NCBI GenBank assembly: GCA_030447545.1
Contig: JAUJOV010000014.1
Coordinates: forward strand, 1-53,793
DNA: 53,793 bases
Source: Sphingomicrobium sp.
Lineage (GTDB): Bacteria > Pseudomonadota > Alphaproteobacteria > Sphingomonadales > Sphingomonadaceae
Reading direction: 5' to 3'
The position numbers and the translations under genes are program-made. Under the pieces are notes generated by a model, which did not search any database, was not told the DNA's origin, and saw nothing but the letters and a program-made list of their open reading frames with translations. Positions 44,545 to 51,901 of the stretch are shown in pieces (the first letter of the stretch is position 1; the number at the start of each line of letters is the position of its first letter).

Positions 44545-44873
44545 ACTCTTGTCCCCCCTTGAGCGGGTACAGCGCGCCTCGCCTTACCGGTCGCTTCGCG
44601 CGGTGCAACGGGTTTGAACCCTCTGCTGCAGCGCCAGGCGCGCCTTACAAAAAAGGCCAGGCACGGGCCTGACGCGACTCGCGCGACATCGAACGCACCC
44701 ACAGCGACGGCGCCGCGCGCGTACGGAAACCAAATGCCCGGTCCTTTGTTCCAGCGGACATACATCTGTCGCGGGGAATGGACATCGGCCGACCGGCGCT
44801 CGTGCGAAGGCTTGCATCGAAGCGCGTGCGTCCTCAAAGAGTGCCCCGTTCACGGCTAGGAGAGCCTTCATCT
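44545..44873. other. Divergent control region between nepR and phyR
   Basis: 329 bases without a supported gene. It holds a reverse-strand EcfG-type element (44728-44752) that on the forward strand also reads roughly GGAAA-N17-TGTT, a run of six A near 44649, and the phyR ribosome-binding site AGGAGAG (44858-44864). The leader between the reverse promoter and nepR is about 180 bases, long enough for regulation, but no clear RNA structure was identified. Confidence 0.5.
44728..44752 (-). promoter_or_regulatory. Candidate EcfG-type promoter toward nepR
   Basis: Reverse strand GGAAC (44752-44748), 16 bases, GGTT (44731-44728): one mismatch from consensus and the same GGTT variant as the YflT-gene promoter. 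It would give autoregulation of the anti-sigma factor. Confidence 0.45.
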
Positions 44874-45671
44874 ATGTCGCTTGGTCAGGAACTCGCTCCT
44901 CATCTGCCATTCCTGCGCCGCTACGCGCGCGCATTGACCGGCAGCCAGACTCATGGCGACGCCTTCGTGCGCGCAACGCTGGAGGCAATCGTCGCTCAGC
45001 CGGACGAGTTCCCGCGCGACGTCGACCCGAGGCTCGGCCTGTACCGGACGTTCCACGCGATCTGGTCGACCGCCAATGTCGAGGAGGGCGAGGAGCCTCG
45101 CAAGGATTTCACCGGCGCCGAAGGGATCGCCCAGGCGCGCCTGTCGCAGATCACTCCGCTCTCGCGCCAGGCGCTCCTGCTGACCTCGCTGGAAGGCTTT
45201 TCGTCTGACGACGCGGGCTATCTGATCGGCGCCAGCCCCGAGGACGTCGATTCGCTCGTCGCCGAGGCGTTGAGCGAGATCGAGCGTCAGACGCTCGCCG
45301 ACGTTCTGATCATCGAGGACGAGCCGATCATCGCGATGGACATCGAGACGATCGTCCGCGACCTCGGTCATAACGTCACGGGCGTTGCGGTCACTCGGGA
45401 CGAGGCCGTCACGCAGGCGCGTCAGCATCCGCCGGGGCTGGTCCTCGCCGACATCCAGCTCGCCGACGATTCGAGCGGCATCGACGCGGTCAAGGACATC
45501 CTCGCCGAATTTTCGGTGCCGGTGATCTTCATCACTGCTTTTCCCGAGCGCCTGTTGACGGGAACCCGGCCCGAACCCACCTTCCTCATCACCAAGCCGT
45601 TCCAGCGGTCGACCGTGAAGGCGGCAATTGCGCAGGCATTGTTCTTCGACGCGGCAACCGTACCGGCCTGA
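44874..45671 (+). CDS. phyR: General stress response regulator PhyR
   Basis: 265 residues. N-terminal EcfG-like sigma domain ('HLPFLRRYARALTGSQTHGD', 'TPLSRQALLLTSLEGFSSDD', 'AGYLIGASPEDVDSLVAEAL') and C-terminal receiver ('DVLIIEDEPIIAMDIETIVR', phosphoacceptor Asp in 'LVLADIQLADDSSG', Thr in 'VIFITAFPERL', Lys in 'FLITKPFQRS'). Phosphorylation frees the sigma-like domain to bind NepR by partner switching, releasing EcfG. ATG 44874 follows AGGAGAG. The locus order (PhyP-like and nepR leftward; phyR, small membrane gene and ecfG rightward) is a sphingomonad-type arrangement. Confidence 0.97.
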   Translation: MSLGQELAPHLPFLRRYARALTGSQTHGDAFVRATLEAIVAQPDEFPRDVDPRLGLYRTFHAIWSTANVEEGEEPRKDFTGAEGIAQARLSQITPLSRQALLLTSLEGFSSDDAGYLIGASPEDVDSLVAEALSEIERQTLADVLIIEDEPIIAMDIETIVRDLGHNVTGVAVTRDEAVTQARQHPPGLVLADIQLADDSSGIDAVKDILAEFSVPVIFITAFPERLLTGTRPEPTFLITKPFQRSTVKAAIAQALFFDAATVPA

Positions 45672-45690
45672 TTTCCGCCGTAACAGAGGC

Positions 45691-45715
45691 GGAACATGGG
45701 TTGAAACGGCGCGTT
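45691..45715 (+). promoter_or_regulatory. EcfG promoter of the 48-aa gene and ecfG
   Basis: GGAAC (45691-45695), exactly 16 bases, CGTT (45712-45715): a perfect EcfG consensus. It lies just after phyR and 28 bases before the ATG of the small membrane gene, so the sigma factor would drive its own operon. Confidence 0.85.
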
Positions 45716-45743
45716 GGCCTGCCGAAACATGGTGTTTGAGAGA

Positions 45744-45890
45744 ATGACGACTGACGAGCGGCCGGAACAAGTCACAACGACCGAGGCGCGCGCCGGCTAC
45801 ACGCCGCACATGACGCGCTACGTGCTTGGGATCGGCCTCGTTCTGGTGGTGGTATTATTCGCGATCATCTTCGGGGTCGCGGCCCGCTGA
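45744..45890 (+). CDS. 48-aa membrane microprotein between phyR and ecfG
   Basis: 48 residues: a polar N-terminus ('MTTDERPEQVTTTEARAGYT'), 'PHMTRYVLG', then one hydrophobic helix ('IGLVLVVVLFAIIFGVAA') and a final Arg. By the positive-inside rule the charged N-terminus is probably cytoplasmic. It sits directly behind a perfect EcfG promoter and 89 bases before ecfG. Ribosome-binding site is weak (GAGAGA). No family recognised; its fixed place inside the stress locus suggests a role in that response or at the membrane during stress. Confidence 0.7.
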   Translation: MTTDERPEQVTTTEARAGYTPHMTRYVLGIGLVLVVVLFAIIFGVAAR

Positions 45891-45979
45891 CGGCCTCGTT
45901 TTCGTCATCTTCGCAATGCTATGAGTGAGGCGGTGCTTGCGCGCTGTCGCGTCTGTATTTGTCATCCGGGTGGGGACTA

Positions 45980-46624
45980 GTGGCCGAAGACATAGACGAC
46001 GAAGCAGCCCCGGAGGTGCTCGAAGAGCCGGTTCCGCTGTCCGACCCCGAGTTCAAGGAGCAGCTGGCCTCGGTGATCCCGCACCTGCGCGCCTTCGGCC
46101 GCTCGCTTTCCGGAAGCCGCGACCTTGCCGACGATCTGGTTCAGGAGACGCTGCTCAAGGCCTGGGCGGCCCGCAAGCGGTTCCAGGCCGGCACCAACAT
46201 GCGCGCCTGGACCTTCATCATCCTGCGCAACCTGTTCCTCAGCCAGATGCGCCGGGCACGCTTCAAGGGCGAGTGGGACGACCTTACCGCCTCCAAGATC
46301 CTCGCCGCGCCGGCGAGCCAGGACCGGCATATCGAGCTGTCCGACATGCAGCGCGCGCTGATGCACCTGCCGCAGCCGCAGCGCGAGGCCCTGATCCTCG
46401 TTGGTGCGGGCGGCTTTGCCTATGAGGAAGCGGCCGAAATCTGCGGCTGCGCGGTGGGCACGATCAAGAGCCGTGTCGCTCGCGGCCGGGTTGCGCTCGA
46501 AAGCCTGCTGACCAGCGGCAAGCTGCCGTCACGGCGCCAGCACCGGACTGATCCGAACAAGTCGGCGCTTCAGTCCATCATGGGCGAAGTCGACGATCTC
46601 AGCCGCGACCACGAACAGGAATAG
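45980..46624 (+). CDS. ecfG: ECF sigma factor EcfG (general stress response)
   Basis: 214 residues from GTG 45980 (GGGTGGGGA upstream; an in-frame TTG at 45959 is an alternative). Region 2: 'IPHLRAFGRSLSGSRDLADD' and 'LVQETLLKAWAARKRFQAGT', 'MRAWTFIILRNLFLSQMRRA'. Region 4: 'LPQPQREALILVGAGGFAYE' and 'EAAEICGCAVGTIKSRVARG'. This is the ECF15/EcfG type that recognises GGAAC-N16/17-CGTT. Controlled by NepR/PhyR encoded next door and by its own promoter at 45691-45715. A hairpin follows the stop. Confidence 0.95.
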   Translation: MAEDIDDEAAPEVLEEPVPLSDPEFKEQLASVIPHLRAFGRSLSGSRDLADDLVQETLLKAWAARKRFQAGTNMRAWTFIILRNLFLSQMRRARFKGEWDDLTASKILAAPASQDRHIELSDMQRALMHLPQPQREALILVGAGGFAYEEAAEICGCAVGTIKSRVARGRVALESLLTSGKLPSRRQHRTDPNKSALQSIMGEVDDLSRDHEQE

Positions 46625-46636
46625 CACTTGGCTTGG

Positions 46637-46656
46637 ATCCCGGCATTCGCCGGGAT
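46637..46656 (+). terminator. Palindromic hairpin after ecfG
   Basis: ATCCCGGC-ATTC-GCCGGGAT, a perfect 8-bp stem 12 bases past the ecfG stop, inside TGG...GATGAC context. It resembles the short intergenic palindromes repeated in many sphingomonad genomes; only this copy was seen here. Probably also a terminator. Confidence 0.5.
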
Positions 46657-46669
46657 GACTCGCACGAGG

Positions 46670-46845
46670 TCAGTTCAGCCTTTGCAGCAAGTCCGAAAAG
46701 TCGCGCTCGCATGCGTCGTGGGGCAGCGGCGAGAAGGCTCGTCGCAGTGCCGCCGTCACTCCGGCGTGGGCTGGGGGATATCGACGCGGATGATTCTGCG
46801 GTCCATGTTGATATCCGTCGCCGTGGATCGACGCTCCGCTTGCAT
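46670..46845 (-). pseudogene. NepR-like small reading frame downstream of ecfG (frameshifted, tentative)
   Basis: Reverse strand, convergent with ecfG. One frame gives 'MDRRIIRVDIPQP' (ATG 46806; an upstream in-frame ATG is at 46845). After a one-base shift near the CCCCC at 46774-46778 the next frame gives 'HAGVTAALRRAF' and ends 'DACERDFSDLLQRLN'. The second half aligns with the NepR core in this window: G-V, A-L-R, D-F, L-L and final L coincide (about 10 of 30 positions). GC-rich third codon positions support coding. No strong ribosome-binding site. Could be a second anti-sigma factor, a remnant, or chance. Confidence 0.35.
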
Positions 46846-46889
46846 GGTCGACACTGAACGACCGACCCCGATGGAGGTTGCACCAAATC

Positions 46890-49604
46890 GTGGCCGCCGC
46901 GCAACGCACTGCCGCAAGAATGGACCCTGCGAAAAGGCCGCGGCGCGAACAAGCGCTCGCCCGTGCGCGAAAATACTCGCCATTCCTCGCGAACGCGGCT
47001 GCGGCGCTCCCTCAGCTTGCTGAAAGGTTCATCGAGGCGGGCAGCCTCGCGGCCGTCGAGACTGCGCTTTCAGCGTCTGGCGAGACGGTCGAGCAGGAGC
47101 TGCGCCGGCAGCGGTTGGGGATCGCGCTGTCGGTCGCCCTCGGCGATCTTGCGGGCGAGTTCTCGTTCGAAGCCGCGACTCGGCTTCTGTCCGACTTCGC
47201 CGACAGCGCGATCGACCGCGCGCTTGTCGCCGCGCTTGCCGAACGAGTCCCCGATGCGCAGCCGCGCGGGATGGCGGTTCTGGCGCTCGGCAAGCTGGGC
47301 AGCCGCGAGCTCAACTATTCGTCGGACGTCGACCTCATCCTGCTGTTCGACCCCGAGGTCATGCCGCGGCGCGAGCGCGACGATCCTGGCGAAGCGGCGG
47401 TCCGGGTCGGCCGGCGGATGATCGAACTGCTCCAGAAGCGCACCGGCGACGGCTATGTCGCGCGCGTGGACCTGAGGCTTCGGCCCTCGCCCGAAGTCAC
47501 CCCGATCGTCCTGCCGGTGAACGCGGCCATATCCCACTACGAATCGAGCGCTCTTGCGTGGGAGCGGGCAGCCTTCATCCGCGCCCGCGCCGCCGCCGGA
47601 GACAAGGCGCTTGGGCAGCATTTCCTCAGGTCGATCGAGCCGTTCGTCTGGCGCCGGTCGCTCGATTTCGGAGTGATTGACGAGGTGCGGGAGATTTCGG
47701 CTCGAATCCGCGACCATTTCGCGCAAGGCGCGCGGCTCGGCCCCGGATACGACCTCAAGCGCGGCCGCGGGGGCATTCGCGAGGTCGAGTTCTTCGCCCA
47801 GATCCAGCAGATGGTCCACGGCGGCCGCGACCCGTCGGTGCGGGTGCCGGCGACGCTCGATGCGCTAAGTGCGCTCGCGCAGGCCGAGCGGCTCGATCGA
47901 GGCGACGCCGAGGCACTGGCCGACGCCTACCGCTTGCTGCGCACGATCGAGCATCGGGTGCAGATGATCGACGACGCGCAGACCCACCTGCTGCCGCTCG
48001 ATCGCGAGTCGCTGGCGGGAGTTGCGAGGCTGCACGGGCTCGCCGATGGAGAGCAGCTGATCGAGCTCGTGCGCCCGCAGGTCGAACGCGCCGAGCAGCT
48101 GTTCGACACGCTTGCACCCGAGCGCGAGGGGCGCCTGTCGAACGACCCCGCAATCCTCGCCGACGAACTCACGGGCCTCGGCTTCGATGACCCCCAGGTG
48201 CCGCTGAGGAGGATTGCCGAGTGGCGCTCCGCACGCGCTCGCTCGCTGCGATCGGCCGCGGCGCAGAGCGCGTTCGAGGCAATGCTCCCTCGCCTGCTCA
48301 GGGAGATTGCTGCCGGTCCCGACCCTGAGCGGGCGCTCAACCGGTTCGCCGACATCGTCGAGCGGCTGTCGAGCGGCATCAATCTCTACCGGCTGCTGGA
48401 AGCGCGGCCGAACCTCGGCCGGCACCTCGCCTTGATCCTCGCCTTTGCGCCGCCACTTGCCGACATGCTCGCCCGCCGGCCCGAGCTGCTCGACGGGCTG
48501 ATCGACGAATCGAGCTTCGCTCTTCCGCCGGAACCCGACGCGATGGCGCAAAGGCTTGCCTCGGCAATGGCCGGCGAGCCGTACGACCAGGCGCTCGACC
48601 GCGCTCGACGGATCGTCAACGAACGGCGCTTCGCGCTCGGCGTGCAGCTCGTTGCCGGTCACGCCGATCCGCTCGACGTGGCGATGGGCTACAGCAATGT
48701 CGCCGAAGGGACGATCGTCGCCCTCGCGCGCGCGGCAGAGGAGGAGTTCGCGCGCACGCACGGGCAAATCGAAGGCGGCGAGCTGCTGATCCTCGCGCTC
48801 GGCCGGCTCGGCGGGCGGGCGCTCACCCACGCGTCGGACCTCGACATCATCTATATCTACGACGCACCTCACGGCTCTGTCTCCGACGGCGCGAAATCGC
48901 TTAGCGCAACCGACTATTTCAACCGACTCGCCAACCGGGTCACGGCAGCAGTGAGCGTTCCGACCGCCGCCGGCCCGCTCTACGACATAGACACGCGCCT
49001 TCGACCGCAGGGCAAGGAAGGCATGCTCGCGGTGTCGCTCGAAGGGTTCGTCGAATATCAGCGCAGCGACGCCTGGACCTGGGAGCATATGGCGCTGTGC
49101 CGAGCCCGCCCGGTGCACGGATCCGGCGAGGGCCGAGCGCGGCTTGCCGAGGCGATCACGTCGATCCTGCGCTCGGCCGGTGACCCCGCGCGGAACCGCG
49201 AGGACGCCGCGAACATGCGCAGCGACATGGCCCGCCACAAGCCGCCGTCGGGACCGCTCGACATCAAGCTCGGGCCCGGCGGGCTCGTGGACCTCGAGTT
49301 CGCAGTGCACACGCTCCAGCTGGTTCACGGCCAGGGGCTCGATCCGCGCCTCGAGTTTGCCATTTCCGAGCTTGCCGAAAAGGGGCTGATCGAGGCCTCG
49401 TACGACGCCGACCTGAGGCTGCTCAGCCGAATGCTCGTGGTGATGCGGCTGGTCGCCCCCGACAGCAACGAGCCGCCCGAGGAATCGCGCGCCCTCGTCG
49501 CCTCGCTGTGCGGGCATGAGAGCTGGGCTTCGCTGCTTGCCGCTCACGACGATGCGCGGCAAAGGATCGCCGCATTATGGCAATCGGTGAGGGACGACAC
49601 ATGA
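46890..49604 (+). CDS. glnE: Bifunctional glutamine synthetase adenylyltransferase/deadenylyltransferase
   Basis: About 904 residues. Adds AMP to, and removes it from, glutamine synthetase under PII control. Two nucleotidyltransferase domains: N-terminal 'LALGKLGSRELNYSSDVDLI' (deadenylylation) and C-terminal 'LALGRLGGRALTHASDLDII' (adenylylation), each followed by its Asp triad. Linkers have 'PGYDLKRGRGGIREVEFFAQ' and 'DIKLGPGGLVDLEFAVHTLQ'. GTG 46890 is chosen, as GGAGG lies 12 bases upstream; a TTG at 46878 would abut that site, and ATG 46920 is possible. Intact. bcp overlaps the stop. Confidence 0.95.
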   Translation: MAAAQRTAARMDPAKRPRREQALARARKYSPFLANAAAALPQLAERFIEAGSLAAVETALSASGETVEQELRRQRLGIALSVALGDLAGEFSFEAATRLLSDFADSAIDRALVAALAERVPDAQPRGMAVLALGKLGSRELNYSSDVDLILLFDPEVMPRRERDDPGEAAVRVGRRMIELLQKRTGDGYVARVDLRLRPSPEVTPIVLPVNAAISHYESSALAWERAAFIRARAAAGDKALGQHFLRSIEPFVWRRSLDFGVIDEVREISARIRDHFAQGARLGPGYDLKRGRGGIREVEFFAQIQQMVHGGRDPSVRVPATLDALSALAQAERLDRGDAEALADAYRLLRTIEHRVQMIDDAQTHLLPLDRESLAGVARLHGLADGEQLIELVRPQVERAEQLFDTLAPEREGRLSNDPAILADELTGLGFDDPQVPLRRIAEWRSARARSLRSAAAQSAFEAMLPRLLREIAAGPDPERALNRFADIVERLSSGINLYRLLEARPNLGRHLALILAFAPPLADMLARRPELLDGLIDESSFALPPEPDAMAQRLASAMAGEPYDQALDRARRIVNERRFALGVQLVAGHADPLDVAMGYSNVAEGTIVALARAAEEEFARTHGQIEGGELLILALGRLGGRALTHASDLDIIYIYDAPHGSVSDGAKSLSATDYFNRLANRVTAAVSVPTAAGPLYDIDTRLRPQGKEGMLAVSLEGFVEYQRSDAWTWEHMALCRARPVHGSGEGRARLAEAITSILRSAGDPARNREDAANMRSDMARHKPPSGPLDIKLGPGGLVDLEFAVHTLQLVHGQGLDPRLEFAISELAEKGLIEASYDADLRLLSRMLVVMRLVAPDSNEPPEESRALVASLCGHESWASLLAAHDDARQRIAALWQSVRDDT

Positions 49605-50068
49605 TCGACCAAGGGGACAGAGCGCCGGCGGTGACAGTGACGGCAAGCGACGGAACGAGCGTCGACCTTTCTTCGCCTGGCCGGCCGCTGGTGCTCTGGT
49701 TCTACCCGAAGGACGACACATCGGGGTGCACTCGCGAAGCGCAGGATTTCACCGCGCTCGCCGGAGAGTTCGAGCGTGCGGGAGTGAAGGTCGTCGGCGT
49801 CTCGCGCGATCCGATGAAGAGCCACGAGAAGTTCATCGGCAAATATGGCCTCAGCGTGCCGCTCGCCTCCGACGAGGACGGGCGCATCTCCGAGGCATTC
49901 GGCACCTGGGTGCAGAAGTCGATGTATGGCCGAAAGTATATGGGCATGGACCGCTCGACCTTCCTCATCGGCCCCGACCGCGAAGTGCTGCGCGCCTGGC
50001 GCAAGGTGAAGGTGCCAGGGCACGCTCAAGAGGTGCTGGAGGCCGCGCGCTCGGTCGCGCTCGCGTGA
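49601..50068 (+). CDS. bcp: Thioredoxin-dependent peroxiredoxin, BCP/PrxQ type
   Basis: 155 residues. Reduces hydrogen and organic peroxides with electrons from thioredoxin. '[20 protein letters not shown]', '[20 protein letters not shown]' with the peroxidatic Cys in SGCT; the usual resolving Cys five residues on is absent (Ala in 'CTREAQ'), so it is the 1-Cys-like or atypical BCP form. '[20 protein letters not shown]' and '[20 protein letters not shown]' complete the fold. ATGA overlap with glnE; its own stop overlaps the acetyltransferase GTG. Confidence 0.93.
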   Translation: MIDQGDRAPAVTVTASDGTSVDLSSPGRPLVLWFYPKDDTSGCTREAQDFTALAGEFERAGVKVVGVSRDPMKSHEKFIGKYGLSVPLASDEDGRISEAFGTWVQKSMYGRKYMGMDRSTFLIGPDREVLRAWRKVKVPGHAQEVLEAARSVALA

Positions 50069-50541
50069 TCGACGCGACGGACGGGTTCTACGTCCGCCGG
50101 CTCGCCCCCGCGGACATCGAGTTGATGCTCGCGCTCAACCGGCTCTTCGGGGAAGCGTTCGGCGAGGTCGAGACCTACACGGCGCACCCGCCTCGCGGCG
50201 CCTATCTGCACCGGTTGCTCGGCACCCCGGAATTCGTCGCGCTCGTCGCAATGGAGAGGGGGGAGGTTATTGGCGGCCTCGTCGCCTACGAGCTCGTGAA
50301 GTTCGAGCAGGAGCGCAGCGAGTTCTACGTCTACGACCTGGCAGTGCGCGAGGACCGGCGCCGCCGCGGGGTCGCCACTGCGCTGACCGAGGCGGTTCGG
50401 CAGATCGCGGCGGCCAATGCTGCCGAGACCGTCTTCATTCAGGCCGATCGTGGCGACGAGCCGGCAATAGCGCTCTACTCGAAGCTCGGCCGCCGCGAGG
50501 ACGTGATCAACTTCGATATTCCGGCGCTCCCGAGCCGCTGA
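50065..50541 (+). CDS. AAC(3)-I-like GNAT acetyltransferase
   Basis: 158 residues. GNAT fold with the AAC(3)-I family pattern: '[20 protein letters not shown]', '[20 protein letters not shown]', '[20 protein letters not shown]', '[20 protein letters not shown]' (acetyl-CoA binding R/Q-x-x-G-x-G/A), '[20 protein letters not shown]' and 'REDVINFDI'. AAC(3)-I enzymes acetylate gentamicin-type aminoglycosides at N3. This chromosomal copy sits in a housekeeping operon with no mobile element, so it is more likely an ancestral homologue; activity on drugs is not shown. GTG start overlaps bcp. Confidence 0.85.
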   Translation: MIDATDGFYVRRLAPADIELMLALNRLFGEAFGEVETYTAHPPRGAYLHRLLGTPEFVALVAMERGEVIGGLVAYELVKFEQERSEFYVYDLAVREDRRRRGVATALTEAVRQIAAANAAETVFIQADRGDEPAIALYSKLGRREDVINFDIPALPSR

Positions 50542-50627
50542 GCGGCTCCCAAACGCGACGTTCCGCGTTTGGAAATCGGCGGCCGCTCATGGTAGCGGCG
50601 CGGCAAATCTCTTTCAGGAGCCATGCG

Positions 50628-51407
50628 TTGGCCGAGTTTCGACTTCCCAGGAACAGCAGGATCACCAAGGGCCGTGAGCACCCGCCCGAGGCCGGTGGGC
50701 GGCCCAGGACGTTCCGGATCTATCGCTACGACCCCGACACCGGCGCCAACCCGCGCTACGACAGCTTCACCATCGACCTCGACAAGACGGGGCCGATGGT
50801 CCTCGACGCGCTGATCCGCATCAAGAACGAGATCGACCCGACGCTGACCTTCCGCCGCTCGTGCCGCGAGGGGATCTGCGGGTCGTGCTCGATGAACATG
50901 GACGGGCGCAACGGCCTCGCCTGCACGACCGCGATCGAGGACATCAAGGGTGAGGTGCGCATCACGCCGCTGCCGCACATGGAAGTGGTCAAGGACCTAG
51001 TCCCCGACCTCAGCCACGCCTACGCGCAATATGCCGCGATCCAGCCCTGGCTGAAGACGGACAGCGCGCCGGCGTCAGCGCGCGAGCAGCTGCAGTCGCC
51101 CGAGCAGCGCGCGAAGCTCGACGGACTTTACGAGTGCATCCTGTGCTTCTGCTGCTCGACCGGCTGCCCGAGCTACTGGTGGAACTCCGACCGCTTCCTC
51201 GGCCCCGCGGTGCTGCTCCAGGCCTATCGCTGGATCGCCGACAGCCGCGACGAGGCCACGGCCGAGCGGCTCGACCAGCTCGACGACCCGTTCCGCCTCT
51301 ACCGCTGCCACACGATCATGAACTGCGCGAACGTCTGCCCGAAGGGGCTCAACCCCGCCAAGGCCATCGCCGAGACCAAGAAGCTGATCGCCGAGCGGGC
51401 TGCCTAG
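50628..51407 (+). CDS. sdhB: Succinate dehydrogenase iron-sulfur subunit
   Basis: 259 residues. Carries electrons from SdhA flavin to quinone in complex II. 2Fe-2S cluster ligands in '[20 protein letters not shown]', 4Fe-4S in '[18 protein letters not shown]', 3Fe-4S in '[20 protein letters not shown]'. TTG 50628 is preferred over 50589 because AGGAG sits 7 bases upstream and the protein then begins '[14 protein letters not shown]', the normal N-terminus. The flavoprotein and membrane subunits are not adjacent upstream, where an acetyltransferase gene lies instead. Confidence 0.95.
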   Translation: MAEFRLPRNSRITKGREHPPEAGGRPRTFRIYRYDPDTGANPRYDSFTIDLDKTGPMVLDALIRIKNEIDPTLTFRRSCREGICGSCSMNMDGRNGLACTTAIEDIKGEVRITPLPHMEVVKDLVPDLSHAYAQYAAIQPWLKTDSAPASAREQLQSPEQRAKLDGLYECILCFCCSTGCPSYWWNSDRFLGPAVLLQAYRWIADSRDEATAERLDQLDDPFRLYRCHTIMNCANVCPKGLNPAKAIAETKKLIAERAA

Positions 51408-51427
51408 CTCCCTTCGGAGCCGAAACC

Positions 51428-51901
51428 ATGGATGCTCCGACCGACATCCCCCTGCCGACCGGCGCAAAGGAGGATCCCGATTTTCCCGGCTGGTTCAGCT
51501 ACGGCGACTTCCCCCGGGGCTCGTTCGCCGCGGCGACAGGCCGCTTGCTGTTCCGCCCTACGGCGCCGGGGCGCGCGCAGTGCCGGATGTTCCCGACTGA
51601 CGCGCACGGGAACATGGGCGGCTCGATCCACGGCGGCGCGGTGATGAGCTTCGTCGACATGGCGATGTTCGCCGGGGGCCGGTGCGCGGGCATGGCCGAG
51701 GGCCATTACGTGACGCTCGACATGACGACGCATTTCATCGCTCGCGGCCGGCCGGGCGTGCCGCTCGACGCGCATGTCGAGCTGGTCAGGCAGACCCGCG
51801 GCCATGTTTTCCTGCAGGGCGTCTGCACTCAGGACGGCGAGCCCTGCTACAGCTTCACGGGCACATTGAAGCGCATCCGCGATCGCAACGCGCCCGCATG
51901 A
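51428..51901 (+). CDS. PaaI-type hotdog-fold thioesterase
   Basis: 157 residues. Hotdog fold with 'GNMGGSIHGGAVMSFVDMAM' (the HGG helix of PaaI/YigI-type acyl-CoA thioesterases), 'GHYVTLDMTTHFIARGRPGV' and 'GHVFLQGVCTQDGEPCYSFT'. Substrate unknown. ATG 51428 starts 20 bases after sdhB; its stop overlaps the zapE ATG (ATGA), so sdhB-thioesterase-zapE form an operon. Confidence 0.9.
   Translation: MDAPTDIPLPTGAKEDPDFPGWFSYGDFPRGSFAAATGRLLFRPTAPGRAQCRMFPTDAHGNMGGSIHGGAVMSFVDMAMFAGGRCAGMAEGHYVTLDMTTHFIARGRPGVPLDAHVELVRQTRGHVFLQGVCTQDGEPCYSFTGTLKRIRDRNAPA

Noticed and set aside
44600..44660. tRNA-like T-arm (GGGTTCAAACCC on the reverse strand) upstream of nepR
   Set aside because: No matching acceptor stem, D-arm or anticodon arm can be built around it.
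46634..46660. CRISPR repeat or mobile-element end at the palindrome after ecfG
   Set aside because: A single copy with no second repeat, spacer pattern or target duplication; best read as a terminator or dispersed palindrome.
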